64,000 nt of DNA from the NCBI RefSeq assembly GCF_004802635.2, contig NZ_CP046052.1, positions 3,511,501 through 3,575,500 on the forward strand. The letters run 5' to 3'. The notes under the pieces are model-generated. The model saw nothing but the letters and a program-made list of their open reading frames with translations. It ran no database searches and was not told the DNA's origin. This stretch comes from Methylocystis heyeri (GTDB lineage Bacteria > Pseudomonadota > Alphaproteobacteria > Rhizobiales > Beijerinckiaceae). The translations under genes and the position numbers were made by a program. Positions 44,002 to 53,815 of the stretch are shown piece by piece (the first letter of the stretch is position 1; every line of letters begins with the position of its first letter).

Positions 44002-45708
44002 TCAGTTGAAGGGTATGTAGCGAAGGCTGGTGAAGAACATGTTCTCGGTGCCTTTGTAGGCGCCCGAGTAGCCCGTGAAGGAGTCCTTGACCGTGTAGGA
44101 ATACTGGGCGCCGACGCGAATCTTGCCGGCCGGGCCGTCATAGAAGTTATGCCAGAAGCCCGTGGTGACCTGGCGCACGTCCTTGATCTGACCGACGCAG
44201 GTGGCGGTGGTCGGACCTTCGAAGGCGCAGCCGAAGTTGTTGTAGGCCGGGTTGCCGTAGCCATAGGCGTAGACGCCCGGAACGGTGCCGAACACGGTCT
44301 TCGGCCAGGCGGCGAAGGTGTAGTTCTTGCTGGCGAACTCGCCGCCGGCGAAGACATAGACGTCGGTCGCCGGGGTCGGATGGGCGGTCACGCCGACCAT
44401 GACCTGGCGCTCGTGGATCGGCTGGGCGCCGCCGCTCCAGGTGAAGGTGGCGTCGTTGATCTGCGCGGCGCCGTAGCGGCCGTTGCCGAGACCGCTCACG
44501 CCCGAGAACTGGAAGTCAAGCAGCTTCGGGATGATCGGGATGATGATGCCCGCCTCGATGTTGGAGCCCCAGGTGGTGTGGTTGCCCCAGAAGACGCGAT
44601 CGGTGAAGTTGCGCAGCATGCCGCCGACTTCGACGTGGATCGTGCGGTCGAATAGGGTCGGATCCCAGGCGACCTTGCCGATCATGTCCGGAACGCTGCC
44701 GTAGGTGACCGGGTTGAGCGAGTTGTAGAGAGAGCCGCCAACCGGGCCGACATTGTACAGGCCGGGAAGCGAGCCGCCCGAGCAGGTCGCGCCCGCGACG
44801 ACGGCGGTGGCGCCGGCGAGACAGGGGCCTTGATGACCCAGGAAGTCCGTGCCCACCCCGATATAGGTGGTCTGGAAGTTTTCGATCGCGAACGCGGCCT
44901 CGATGTCCTTGGTGACTTCCTTGCTGATGCGCACGCCGGGCTGACGCGCCCAGGTGAAGCCCGGCATGTACTGGTCGTCGATGACCGGCGGGGTGAGGAA
45001 GGTTGCGGCTTCCGTTCCGCGCGAGTTCAGGCCGATGAGCGAATAGGCCTGACCGGCCGAGACGTGCAGACCGAGGTCCTTCCGATCCACCTGCGTATAA
45101 AGCTCGCGGAAGCGGAAGTTGAACGAGTCGCTCTGGTTGAGGTTGGCGGTCTGGCCGGCGCCGAGGAAGTCGGTCGCGAGATACATGGTCGCGTGCGTGA
45201 CTTCGTCGAGATCGGCGTCGGTCTTCAGCGTAAAGCGGCTGCGGCGGGGCGAGAAGCGGGTCTCGCCGTTCTTCGAAGCCCCGCTCGCCGGATAGGGGAT
45301 GTTCTGGAACGGCGTGGCGATGTCGGCGCCGATATAGTGGTCGCGGTTCACAGTGGCGAATTCGAAGAAGCCGCCGGGGGTGATCGTGACCGCTTTGTAG
45401 TAGAACTTGGCCGGCCAGGGAGCGTCGCCGTTGGAGCCAATCGGATGGACGTCGCTGATCACGCCGGCCTGACCCTTGGCGTGAGCGACGTGCTCGACCT
45501 CCTGCTGGGTCTTCTTCTGGGCCTGAGCCTGAGCCTCGAGCTTCTGTTCCAGGTGGCGCAGCTGAGCCTTGAGGGCCTGGATCTCGGCCTTGGTGTCGTC
45601 CGCGAGAGCCGGAGCGCAGAAAGCAGCGAAAACCGCCGCCGAAGACACGCCCGCGAGGAACTTTGTCAGCCCCTGACCGCCAGCGCGATTTTTCACTGTA
45701 ACATCCAT
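44002..45708 (-). CDS. Coiled-coil porin (DcaP-like)
   Basis: The 568-residue precursor has the signal VSSAAVFAAFCAPALAD. A coiled coil follows (TKAEIQALKAQLRHLEQKLEAQAQAQKKTQQEVEHV, about 38-75). Then comes a large barrel with GGFFEFATVNRDHYIGADIATPFQNIPY, SRFTLKTDADLDEVTHATMYLATDFLG and a C-terminal MFFTSLRYIPFN. This resembles DcaP-type trimeric porins of proteobacteria. It is unrelated in detail to the porin at 41125, but shares the coiled-coil-plus-barrel plan. The strong terminator and codon bias suggest high expression. Confidence 0.85.
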   Translation of the reverse strand: MDVTVKNRAGGQGLTKFLAGVSSAAVFAAFCAPALADDTKAEIQALKAQLRHLEQKLEAQAQAQKKTQQEVEHVAHAKGQAGVISDVHPIGSNGDAPWPAKFYYKAVTITPGGFFEFATVNRDHYIGADIATPFQNIPYPASGASKNGETRFSPRRSRFTLKTDADLDEVTHATMYLATDFLGAGQTANLNQSDSFNFRFRELYTQVDRKDLGLHVSAGQAYSLIGLNSRGTEAATFLTPPVIDDQYMPGFTWARQPGVRISKEVTKDIEAAFAIENFQTTYIGVGTDFLGHQGPCLAGATAVVAGATCSGGSLPGLYNVGPVGGSLYNSLNPVTYGSVPDMIGKVAWDPTLFDRTIHVEVGGMLRNFTDRVFWGNHTTWGSNIEAGIIIPIIPKLLDFQFSGVSGLGNGRYGAAQINDATFTWSGGAQPIHERQVMVGVTAHPTPATDVYVFAGGEFASKNYTFAAWPKTVFGTVPGVYAYGYGNPAYNNFGCAFEGPTTATCVGQIKDVRQVTTGFWHNFYDGPAGKIRVGAQYSYTVKDSFTGYSGAYKGTENMFFTSLRYIPFN

Positions 45709-45780
45709 TACTTACCCCCCATTCGCGGAAAAAATGCGAGCGCGCGGCTCAATCCGTGCGCGAAGAGGTAGAAGCGCTAC

Positions 45781-45798
45781 ATGACGCTTTTGTAACAG
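45781..45798 (-). promoter_or_regulatory. Possible Pho box upstream of the second porin
   Basis: On the minus strand CTGTTAC-AAAA-GCGTCAT resembles two PhoB half sites (CTGTNAT, 11-base period), 73-90 bases before the porin start. The second half has two mismatches. The rest of the 45709-46090 gap shows no gene. Confidence 0.3.
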
Positions 45799-46090
45799 TC
45801 GTGTCTCAAACCTTTGTTTTGACTAAATTTGGGCTTGGTGTTGCGCGAATGCCACGCCTTCGGTCGTGTTCAGCGGAAATGCGGCCTGACGATTAAATAC
45901 ATTCGTATACAGTAGCTTGTGGCGCAACGTGGCAATTGCATGTCGATTCCGCAGCGACACCGTAAACCTCGCGTAATGCCGAAGCCGAGCATTAACCATT
46001 CGCGCGGCCCCTCGGCCCCCGGCGTTCCGATCCTTCCTTGGCCGCCCGGAACGGCTTCGCCATCAAGAGTTCCAGCGTCCCGGCGATCGA

Positions 46091-46498
46091 TCACGAAGAA
46101 ATCATTTCCCCGTCGAAGCACCCGTCCTCCGCATGGGTCACTCTCCAGCAAGCCTTGTGGCCCGAGAGCGCCGCGGGCTGCGGGGCGAAACGCAGGCAGT
46201 GGCCGGCGGCGCTCCACCAGGACGTCAGTTCGTCGCGACGGTCGACGGGGGTCAACCCGCCTTCGAGGAAAGACCAATAGACGCATTTCTTGCAGACCGC
46301 CGCCCGCAGTGGCGTGGCGTCGGCGCCGGTCCAGTCGCCGCAATATTCCTCGCGAAGAGTGTGGGCCCAATGCGCCACTTCGTCCCGCTCCTCGCCCGGC
46401 TGCGGCGCGTGCAGGCGGCAGGATCCGAGATGATCGGCGTGATGAAGCCAGAACGCGCAATTGCCGCAAAAGCGTCCCGGATGCCGATTTTCCTGCAT
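46091..46498 (-). CDS. Cys-rich protein with two related zinc- or iron-type motifs
   Basis: ATG 46498 gives 135 residues starting MQENRHPGRFCGNCAFW. Two half-repeats are seen. The first is FCGNCAFW...GSCRLHAP...EEYCGDW. The second is VCKKCVYWSF...GHCLRFAPQP...HKACWRVT...DGCFDGE. Each has a CxxC.xW start, a GxC(R) and a late Cys-W/G. Nine or more cysteines in a cytosolic-looking protein point to metal binding. The family is not recognised. It starts 12 bases after the stop of the efflux outer-membrane gene, so it is probably the last gene of that operon. Confidence 0.7.
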   Translation of the reverse strand: MQENRHPGRFCGNCAFWLHHADHLGSCRLHAPQPGEERDEVAHWAHTLREEYCGDWTGADATPLRAAVCKKCVYWSFLEGGLTPVDRRDELTSWWSAAGHCLRFAPQPAALSGHKACWRVTHAEDGCFDGEMISS

Positions 46499-46512
46499 GG
46501 TCTGCTCCCCAT

Positions 46513-48075
46513 TCAATGCGACATGCAAATTTGTTCGGGCGCCGGGGCCGGCGTCGGCCAGCCGCCGCCCAGCGCCAGCATGAGGGCTACGGCGGCTTCC
46601 TGGCGGCGCGTCTTCAGGCTGAGGACCGAGCGCCTCGCCTCGAGCGCCGCGGTCTGCGCCGTCACCACGTCGAGGTAATTGGTCGCTCCGTCACGATACA
46701 GCGTGAGCGAGATGCCGAGAACCTTGTCTGCGGCGTTCGAGGCCGTCTCCATGCTCTGCACCCCCTTGGCGAGCCAACGCAGATTGGCGAGGCTGTCCTC
46801 GACTTCCTGGATCGCCCGCAGCACCGAGCCGCGATAACGCGCCACCGTCTCCAGATAGGCGGCTTCCGCTCCCGCAAGATCGGCGGCGCGCGCGCCGGCG
46901 TCGAAAATCGGCAGCGTGATGGAAGGGCCGAGCGACCAGATGCTGTTGCGCATATTGAGCAGGCTGAGCCCGGTGTCCTGCGTCCCGCCCGAAAGATTTA
47001 TCATGAGACGCGGAAAAAACGCCGCGCGCGCTACGCCGATCTGGGCGTTGGCGGCGGCGACCTGGCGTTCCTCCGCGGCGATATCGGGGCGGCGCTCCAG
47101 CAAGGCCGAGGGAACGCTCGGCGGAATCGCGGGCGTCTTCTCGACGAGCGACGCCGGCCGGAGCGTGAAAGACGAGGCGGGCTTGCCGATCAGCGTCGCA
47201 ATCGCATGTTCGAGCTGCGCCCGCTGCCCCAGCAGGTCGACGACCTGCGCCCTGGCGAGTTCGAGCTGGGCCTCGGCCCGCGCCTGATCCTCGGGCGAAG
47301 CGATTTGGCCCTCGACGCGAACTCTGGTCAGCGCCAGTGCGCGCTTATAGGCTTCGATGGTGTCGTTCAAGAGCCTGACTTCGCTGTCCAGCCCCCGCAG
47401 TGCGAGATAGATGCGCGCCAGCTCGGCCTGTAGGCTCAGCCGGACCGATTCCATCTGCGCCGCGCGGCCCTCGGCGTTGGCCTCTCCGACCGCAATGGAA
47501 TTGCGCACTCGCCCCCACAGGTCGACCTCATAGCTCGATTGCAGGGTCAGGAGGTTGTCGCCGTAATGATCGGGTTCGTTGAGGGGCCGCGTATCCTGCC
47601 AGGATTCGATCTGGCCGTTGACCGAGAACGGCGTATTGGCCTTGCGCAACGGACGATGGCGGGATTGCTTGTTGGCGGAATAGCTGTTGTCGAGGTTGAC
47701 CGACGGCAGCAACGCCGCCTGGGCTTTGGCGACATAGGAACGGGCCTGGTCCAGCGCGGCGAGCGCGGCGGCGAGGTCCTGGTTCGCTTCGTCGATCTGA
47801 GGCTCGAGCTCGTCGAGTCCGCGGTCGTTGAAACTTCGCCACCATGTTCCCCTGGGCTGATCGTCGCAGGGCCGCGCCGTCTCCCAGCCGACGCCGTGCG
47901 CCTCCTTGAATTGCGCCGGCATCTCGATGACCGGAGGCGCATATTCCGGGGCGAAGTTGCATGCGCCGAGCATCAACGGCGCGAGCACGGCCGAGAGCCG
48001 CAGGGGCGTTCGCTTGAAGCGCGCGACCGTTCGACGGCCTCTCCCTTCATGGGGAGATGACGCAACCAGCCTCAT
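46513..48075 (-). CDS. RND efflux outer-membrane lipoprotein, NodT/OprM family
   Basis: The 520-residue protein has a lipobox LMLGAC (Cys39) after a long N-terminus. Two repeats of the TolC-type outer membrane factor follow, with GTWWRSFNDRGLDELEPQIDEANQDLAAALAALDQARSYVAKAQAALLPSV and RRPDIAAEERQVAAANAQIGVARAAFFPRLMINLSGG. It forms the exit duct for the RND pump encoded immediately upstream. It starts right after the adaptor stop. The ATG is followed by 20 basic residues, so a somewhat later start is possible. Confidence 0.92.
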   Translation of the reverse strand: MRLVASSPHEGRGRRTVARFKRTPLRLSAVLAPLMLGACNFAPEYAPPVIEMPAQFKEAHGVGWETARPCDDQPRGTWWRSFNDRGLDELEPQIDEANQDLAAALAALDQARSYVAKAQAALLPSVNLDNSYSANKQSRHRPLRKANTPFSVNGQIESWQDTRPLNEPDHYGDNLLTLQSSYEVDLWGRVRNSIAVGEANAEGRAAQMESVRLSLQAELARIYLALRGLDSEVRLLNDTIEAYKRALALTRVRVEGQIASPEDQARAEAQLELARAQVVDLLGQRAQLEHAIATLIGKPASSFTLRPASLVEKTPAIPPSVPSALLERRPDIAAEERQVAAANAQIGVARAAFFPRLMINLSGGTQDTGLSLLNMRNSIWSLGPSITLPIFDAGARAADLAGAEAAYLETVARYRGSVLRAIQEVEDSLANLRWLAKGVQSMETASNAADKVLGISLTLYRDGATNYLDVVTAQTAALEARRSVLSLKTRRQEAAVALMLALGGGWPTPAPAPEQICMSH

Positions 48076-48076
48076 G

Positions 48077-49279
48077 CTAATGGTTCCCCTTCGACGTCGG
48101 CGAGGCTTTGGGCGCTCCGACTTCCATCAGGCGGACGACGTCGCCGTCGCGAATCATATCCGAGGGATTCTCGATGATGCGATCCGACGCCGTTACGCCG
48201 GAGGCGACTTCGATTTCGGACCCGAGGTCGCGCGCGATTTCGATGGGCTTGACCAGAACCTTGTCGCCGGGTCCCACCGTGGCGACGTTGAGGCGATTGT
48301 CGCGATAAAGGATCGCATCCGCCGGAATGCGCAGGATCTCGGGGTTACCGGGCAGTTGAAAATGAACCTCGGCGAAGGAGCCGGGCAGAAGCGCGCCTTC
48401 GGGATTATCCGCGATGAGCTGGACCAGCAGCGCTCGGGATTGCTCGGCGATCGCATTGGAGGTGGCGACGAGCTTCGCGGAGAACAGTTTGCCCGGATAT
48501 TGCGGCAGCCTCAGCTTCGCCGACATTCCCTCGTGAAGCTGGGCCACATAGGACTGGGGAACGCTGACATAAATGCGCACCTGATGAATATCCGCGACGG
48601 AGAACAGCTCCCGCGCCCGGTCGGGCCCGACGAGGTCGCCGATGTCCACGTTGCGCGCGGTCACGACGCCCGTGAAAGGCGCAGTGATCTGGGTGAATCC
48701 CTGAAGCGCCTTGAGCCTTTCCACATTGGCGCGCGCGGCGGCGACCTGCCCCTGCTTGGCGCCGTATTCGCCGCTCTTTTCGTCGACGCTCTGCTGCGAA
48801 ACGGCGGTGGACGCGCGCAGGGCCGACCAGCGTTTCGAGGTCACCTTCGCGAGCTGGGTTTCCGACTCGGCCCGGGCCTGCTCGCCCTTGGCCTGCTCGA
48901 GCTGCTGTTCGAGATCCGGCGCGTCTATTGCGGCGATGATCTCGCCCGCCTTCACATGCGCGCCGATATCGTATTTCCAGCTCTTGACGTAGCCGCTGAC
49001 GCGGGCGCGCAGCCGGGCGTCGTAGAACGCCTGGATATTGCCGGGAAGCACCAGCTCCTGCACGCCGGCGTTCGCCTTGGGCGGAACCGCCTTGACGGTC
49101 GGAACGGCCTGGCGCCGGGTCCAGTCGTCGAGACGCTCCGCATTGAGTCCGCGAATGACTATGCCTCCCGCCGCCAGCGTTGCGGCGATGGCTATCCCGA
49201 TCAGGAAACGTCGTTTGATCTTGCGCAAGGCGCGTTTTTCGCCGCTGCCCGGAAGGGCGCCGTCGTCACTGTGGACCAT
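48077..49279 (-). CDS. RND efflux periplasmic adaptor subunit
   Basis: The 400-residue protein has one N-terminal membrane anchor (FLIGIAIAATLAAGGIVI). A lipoyl half, LRARVSGYVKSWKYDIGAHVKAGEIIAAIDAPDLEQQL, and a helical hairpin of about 70 residues follow. The second lipoyl half is APFTGVVTARNVDIGDLVG, and a beta-barrel domain ends the protein. It links the permease to the outer-membrane duct. It starts 4 bases after the permease stop and abuts the outer-membrane gene. No regulator gene is next to the operon. Confidence 0.94.
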   Translation of the reverse strand: MVHSDDGALPGSGEKRALRKIKRRFLIGIAIAATLAAGGIVIRGLNAERLDDWTRRQAVPTVKAVPPKANAGVQELVLPGNIQAFYDARLRARVSGYVKSWKYDIGAHVKAGEIIAAIDAPDLEQQLEQAKGEQARAESETQLAKVTSKRWSALRASTAVSQQSVDEKSGEYGAKQGQVAAARANVERLKALQGFTQITAPFTGVVTARNVDIGDLVGPDRARELFSVADIHQVRIYVSVPQSYVAQLHEGMSAKLRLPQYPGKLFSAKLVATSNAIAEQSRALLVQLIADNPEGALLPGSFAEVHFQLPGNPEILRIPADAILYRDNRLNVATVGPGDKVLVKPIEIARDLGSEIEVASGVTASDRIIENPSDMIRDGDVVRLMEVGAPKASPTSKGNH

Positions 49280-49283
49280 CGCA

Positions 49284-52200
49284 TTAAGACTCTCGTTGCG
49301 CAGGGCCTTGCGCGCGGTGGGGAGTTTTGTGAACCAGACTGAAGACGACCGGCACGAAGAAGAGCGTCGCGATCGTGGCGCAGGAAAGCCCGCCGATGAC
49401 GGCGCGCCCGAGCGGCGCGTTCTGCTCGGCGCTGAGCGCCATGGGAATCATGCCGATGATCATTGCGAGCGCGGTCATCAGCACCGGTCGAAACCGGGTG
49501 AAGCCGGCGTCGAGAGCCGCAGTGGTCGCATCGGCGCCCTCGGCGAGACGCTCCCGGGCGAAGCTGACCACCAGAATGCTGTTCGCCGTCGCGACGCCCA
49601 TGCACATGATCGCGCCGGTGAGCGCCGGGACCGAAAGCGTGGTGAAGCTCAGGAAGAGCATCCAGACAATGCCGGCGAGAGCGGTCGGAAGCGCGCTGAC
49701 GATCACGAAGGGATCGAGCCAGGACTGGAAATTCACGACTATGAGCAGATAGATCAGAACGATCGCCAGCGCGAGGCCGCCAAAGAGCTGGATATAGGCG
49801 GTCGTCATCGTGGAAACCTGACCGCGCAGCGAGATCCTGGCGCCCGCCGGGGCGTCCTTTGCGGTGTCCTTGAGGATCGACTGGATGTCGCGGGCGACCG
49901 CGCCGAGATCGCGGCCGTGGGTGGTCGCGTAGATGTCGATGACCGGCTGCACGTCATAGTGCGAGACGACGGCGTTGCTCGGTTCGCGGGAGACGCCGGA
50001 CACGGCGCCCACGAGCTGGTCCCCCGTCTTGGACGTGATCGGCATGTTGTTGAGATCGCCGAGGGAGGACATCCAATATTGCGGGGTCTGCACCACGATC
50101 GGATAGGAGACGCCGGTCTTGGGGTTGAGCCAGAAGGTCGGCGCGTTTTGAATGCTGCCCGCGAGCGTGTTCTGCATCGACGCCGCGACGTCCCTTTCGC
50201 TCAGGCCGACGTCGATCGCACGGGACCGATCGACCTCGACCCGCAGGGTCGGGGCGTTGAAGGCCTGCTGGATGCGCGGATCGGCGACGCCGGGGACAAG
50301 TGAAATCTTCCGAAAAATCTCCTCGGCATAGGCGCGGTTCGCAGCCGTCTTGTTGCCCGCGACCTGCACGTCGATCGGCGCAGGGAGGCCGAAGTTCAGG
50401 ATTTGCGTGACTATGTCCGCCGGCAGAAAGGCGAAGCTCGTCCCCGGAAACAGGCGCGGGAGTTCGTCGCGCAGCTTTCCGATATATTCGTCGGTCTTGT
50501 TTTCGAATTCGGGCTTGAGCGTGATCATGATGTCGGCGTCGGTGACGCCGATCGTCCCCGAATTGCCGTAGGCCATGTTGATGCCGCTGATCGGCAGGCC
50601 GATGTTGTCGACGATCGACTCCAGAGCGCCTTCGGGCGCCAGCTTGCGCACCTCGGTCTCGACCTTGTCGCAAATACGGGAGGTTTCCTCGATTCGGGCG
50701 CCTATCGGAGCGCGCATATGCAGCTTGATCTGGCCCGCCTCGATGGCCGGAAAGAAGTTCTGGCCCAGAAAGGGCGCGAGGCCGAAGGACACGACCACCA
50801 GGCCGAGGAGCGAGAAAACAAAAGGCCAGGGCCGCCCGAGAGCGACAGTGAGCAGATCCTTGTAGATGAAGCGCAGTCTTTCGAAACGGTGCTCGAAGCC
50901 GCGCTGGAACCGCACCAGCGGATTGGTCGAGGGTTTCTTCTCTCCCTCGGCGCCGTGGGAGTGCGGCCCCGCGAGTATATAGCGGGCGATCGTCGGCACC
51001 AGCGTATAGGTGAGGATATAGGAGGCGATCAGGGAAAGGATCACCGCCTCGGCCATGGGCCGGAAAAGATAGCCCGCGACGCCGCCCAGCGTGAAAGTCG
51101 GCACGAAAACGATGGAGATCGCCAGCAGCGACACTGTGGCGGGGATGATGATCTCCTGTGCGCCGTTCAATATCGCATCGACGATATATTCGCCGCCCTC
51201 GAGATGCCGGTCGATGTTCTCGATCGTGACTGTCGCGTCGTCCACGAGAATGCCGACCGCGAGCGCGAAGCCGCCGAGGGTCATCACATTGATCGTCTCT
51301 CCCATCAGGGAAAGGACCGTGATGGCGCTCAGAATAGAGAGCGGAATCGAAATGGTGATGATGAGCGTCGAGCGCCAACTGCCGAGAAAGAGCAGGATCA
51401 TCATGCCCGTGAGCGCGGCGGCGATGGCGCCCTCCCGGATGACGCCGGCGACGGCCGCCTGAACGAAGGCGGATTGATCGCCGACGGCGACGAGGCGAAG
51501 CTCCTTGGGCAGCGAGGCCTGGATCTTCGGCAGCAGCGCCTTGACCCCGTTGATGACGTCCAGCGTCGAGGCGGAGCCGGATTTTTGTATCGACATCAGC
51601 ACCGCTGGCGCGCCGTCCACCCGGACCTCGTTGATCTGTGGCGGGCTGCTGTCGTGGACGAAAGCGACGTCCCGGATATAGAGGATCGTCCCTTCCGTCT
51701 TCTTGATCGGAAGGTCGTTGAGCTCCGCGATTTGGAGGGGCGAGACGTTCAGGGAAACGATATACTCGAATTGTCCGATCTTTTGCGTGCCGACGGGCGT
51801 GATGAGGTTCTGGGTGGCGATCGTCTCGACCACATCCTGTGCGGACAGCCCGTATTTTTGCAGCTTGCGCTGATCGATGTCGATCTGGACCTGCCGAACC
51901 TTGCCGCCATAGGGCGAAGGTATCGCCGCGCCCGCCACGGTTGCGAGCTGCGGGCGGATGAAATTCTGTCCGTAGTCGAAAAGTTCGGTTTCCGTCAGCG
52001 TATCGCTCGACAGAGCGAGCTGCAGCACCGGCACGCTCGAAGCGTTGAAGGTCAGCACATAGGGCGGCGTTATTCCCGCGGGAAGAAATTTGAGCACGGT
52101 CTGCGACGCAGCGGTCACTTGCGCGAGCGCCATGTCGATCTTCACATTGGGCTGGAAATAGACTTTGACTATTCCGTATCCCGGCAGCGATTGCGACTCG

Positions 52201-52445
52201 ATATGCTCGATATCGTTGACCTGGGCGGTCAAAGTCCGCTCATAGAAATAAATGATGCGTCCCGACATGTCGTCCGGCGGCAGGCCATTGTAGGTCCACA
52301 CCACGCTGATGACCGGTATGCCGATATTGGGAAAAATATCCGTCGGCGTCTTGATCCAGGACATCACGCCGAAGATCAGGATCAGCATCGCCATCACCAC
52401 GAAGGTGTAAGGGCGTTGCAGCGCGGTCCGGACGATTGCGAGCAT
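49284..52445 (-). CDS. RND efflux permease (HAE1/HME-like)
   Basis: The 1053-residue protein has 12 transmembrane segments in two halves, each with a large periplasmic loop. TM4 carries GGFALAVGILVDDATVTIENIDRHLEGG with the paired aspartates of proton-coupled RND pumps. The heavy-metal DFG/E signature is not obvious, so drugs or organic compounds are more likely substrates than metal ions. It is first in the operon permease-adaptor-outer-membrane factor-Cys-rich protein. The length is normal. Confidence 0.95.
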   Translation of the reverse strand: MLAIVRTALQRPYTFVVMAMLILIFGVMSWIKTPTDIFPNIGIPVISVVWTYNGLPPDDMSGRIIYFYERTLTAQVNDIEHIESQSLPGYGIVKVYFQPNVKIDMALAQVTAASQTVLKFLPAGITPPYVLTFNASSVPVLQLALSSDTLTETELFDYGQNFIRPQLATVAGAAIPSPYGGKVRQVQIDIDQRKLQKYGLSAQDVVETIATQNLITPVGTQKIGQFEYIVSLNVSPLQIAELNDLPIKKTEGTILYIRDVAFVHDSSPPQINEVRVDGAPAVLMSIQKSGSASTLDVINGVKALLPKIQASLPKELRLVAVGDQSAFVQAAVAGVIREGAIAAALTGMMILLFLGSWRSTLIITISIPLSILSAITVLSLMGETINVMTLGGFALAVGILVDDATVTIENIDRHLEGGEYIVDAILNGAQEIIIPATVSLLAISIVFVPTFTLGGVAGYLFRPMAEAVILSLIASYILTYTLVPTIARYILAGPHSHGAEGEKKPSTNPLVRFQRGFEHRFERLRFIYKDLLTVALGRPWPFVFSLLGLVVVSFGLAPFLGQNFFPAIEAGQIKLHMRAPIGARIEETSRICDKVETEVRKLAPEGALESIVDNIGLPISGINMAYGNSGTIGVTDADIMITLKPEFENKTDEYIGKLRDELPRLFPGTSFAFLPADIVTQILNFGLPAPIDVQVAGNKTAANRAYAEEIFRKISLVPGVADPRIQQAFNAPTLRVEVDRSRAIDVGLSERDVAASMQNTLAGSIQNAPTFWLNPKTGVSYPIVVQTPQYWMSSLGDLNNMPITSKTGDQLVGAVSGVSREPSNAVVSHYDVQPVIDIYATTHGRDLGAVARDIQSILKDTAKDAPAGARISLRGQVSTMTTAYIQLFGGLALAIVLIYLLIVVNFQSWLDPFVIVSALPTALAGIVWMLFLSFTTLSVPALTGAIMCMGVATANSILVVSFARERLAEGADATTAALDAGFTRFRPVLMTALAMIIGMIPMALSAEQNAPLGRAVIGGLSCATIATLFFVPVVFSLVHKTPHRAQGPAQRES

Positions 52446-52635
52446 GGATTTCCTGGGCTTTCTTCCAAACTGAGCCGTGGTGCGCCTCTGGGAAGCCGCG
52501 CCCGACCACGGCTCAGCTTTTTAGCTTACCCGCCGCGGGGGCAAAAGTTAATTGTCGTTGAATCAAGGCCTGGAACAGCAGGCGCTAGAATTGGGCAATA
52601 TATTGATGTTGAATTCTATTCGCCGGGCTGATGCG

Positions 52636-52712
52636 GCTTCCGCGAGATCGCTTCGCGATCCGCGGAAGCGACCGCCGCAAAAATCACCGATCGGCATCGA
52701 TTTTTTGCGGCG
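52636..52712. repeat. Tandem hairpins in the RND-aminotransferase gap
   Basis: GCTTCCGCG...CGCGGAAGC with inner GATCGC/GCGATC forms one strong hairpin (52636-52670). CCGCAAAAATC...GATTTTTTGCGG forms a second (52674-52710). The 52446-52842 gap has no credible gene. The second hairpin may terminate the aminotransferase transcript or be a REP-type repeat. Confidence 0.6.
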
Positions 52713-52842
52713 AACGAATACGAAATGCCGCTCCGATCGAGCGGATTTCATATGACATAGGCTCGGGTCCGGCCTCGGCGCGCGCCGGCCGGGCGATTCT
52801 CCGCAAAACAAGGCTTATCGCGAGCCGCTTCCCGCGGCGGGA

Positions 52843-53757
52843 TCAAGACGCGGCGGCCAGCGTCGGCTTGCGGCCTTCGCCATGGGCGAAATCCCAATAG
52901 AGTTCGCGCGCTTTCTTAAAGAACGGCCCCGGTTCGAGTTCGCGCTGGTCGATCCGCGTCATCGGCGCGACCTTCTGGAAGTTTCCGGTAGAAAAGATTT
53001 CGTCGGCTTCGAGAAAGTCCTTGTAGGAAAGAACAGTCTCCACGACCTCGACCCCGGCCCCGCGCAGAAGGCCGATGACGCGCTGGCGCGTCACGCCGTC
53101 GAGGAAGGTCCCGTTGGGCGCGGGAGTGAACACGGCGCCCTCCCTCGCCAGGAAGGCGTTGGAATTGGCGAATTCGGCTACATTGCCGAGCGCATCGAGC
53201 ATCAGGCAGTTGTCGAATCCGCGCCGCGCGGCTTCTATCAGGGCGCGTGCGCCATTGGCGTAGAGGCAGCTCGCCTTGGCGTTCACCGGGGCCGATTCCA
53301 GCGTGGGCCTGCGGAAAGGCGAGAGAGTGACGCCGCCGCCGCGAGGCGCGGGCATCGGCGCTTCATAAATGGTCAGGCACCAATTGGTGGATTGAGGCTC
53401 GAAGCGCACGCCGCCCCCGAGACCCTGTTCGGCCCAATACATCGGGCGGATGTAAAGCTGCGCGTCCGGCGCGAAACGGCTCAAGCCCTCTTCTACGAGG
53501 CTTCGCCACCGGTCCACGCCGACCAGCGGCTCCAGCAGCATGTTTTCGGCCGAGCGGTTCACGCGTTCGAGATGCTTGTCGAGATCGGGAGCGACGCCTT
53601 CGAAGGCCCGGGCGCCGTCGAATACGACCGAGCCCAGCCAGGCCCCATGGGAGCGCACGCCGAGCACCGGCTGATTGCCTTCGCGCCATTCCCCTCCGAA
53701 ATAGGTCCAGGTCCTCGAAGGCGCGGCGGAGATCGGCGAGGAAGCGGCGATATTCAT
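52843..53757 (-). CDS. Branched-chain/class IV aminotransferase
   Basis: ATG 53757 (MNIAASSPISAAPSRTWTYFGGEWREGNQPVLG) gives 304 residues. The frame is open upstream, but that part has no similarity. It has HGAWLGSVVFDGARAFEG, the Schiff-base lysine in APVNAKASCLYANGARALIEA, NVAEFANSNAFL and FLDGVTRQRVIGLLR. It belongs to the fold-type IV BCAT/D-amino-acid aminotransferase group. It most likely moves amino groups between branched-chain amino acids and 2-oxoglutarate, but the exact substrate is not certain. It stands alone. Confidence 0.87.
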   Translation of the reverse strand: MNIAASSPISAAPSRTWTYFGGEWREGNQPVLGVRSHGAWLGSVVFDGARAFEGVAPDLDKHLERVNRSAENMLLEPLVGVDRWRSLVEEGLSRFAPDAQLYIRPMYWAEQGLGGGVRFEPQSTNWCLTIYEAPMPAPRGGGVTLSPFRRPTLESAPVNAKASCLYANGARALIEAARRGFDNCLMLDALGNVAEFANSNAFLAREGAVFTPAPNGTFLDGVTRQRVIGLLRGAGVEVVETVLSYKDFLEADEIFSTGNFQKVAPMTRIDQRELEPGPFFKKARELYWDFAHGEGRKPTLAAAS

Positions 53758-53815
53758 GTTCAATCGACCTCTGGCTGCGGGAATCGCTTTCGATTTGTTC
53801 AAGCTCGCGCCGACG

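Noticed and set aside
50403-52631. 742-codon plus-strand frame opposite the RND permease
   Set aside because: Shadow frame rich in Arg/Asp/His, typical of antisense GC-rich translation.
52563-52811. 82-codon minus-strand frame between the RND operon and the aminotransferase
   Set aside because: It is made largely of two hairpin repeats and has no protein-like features.
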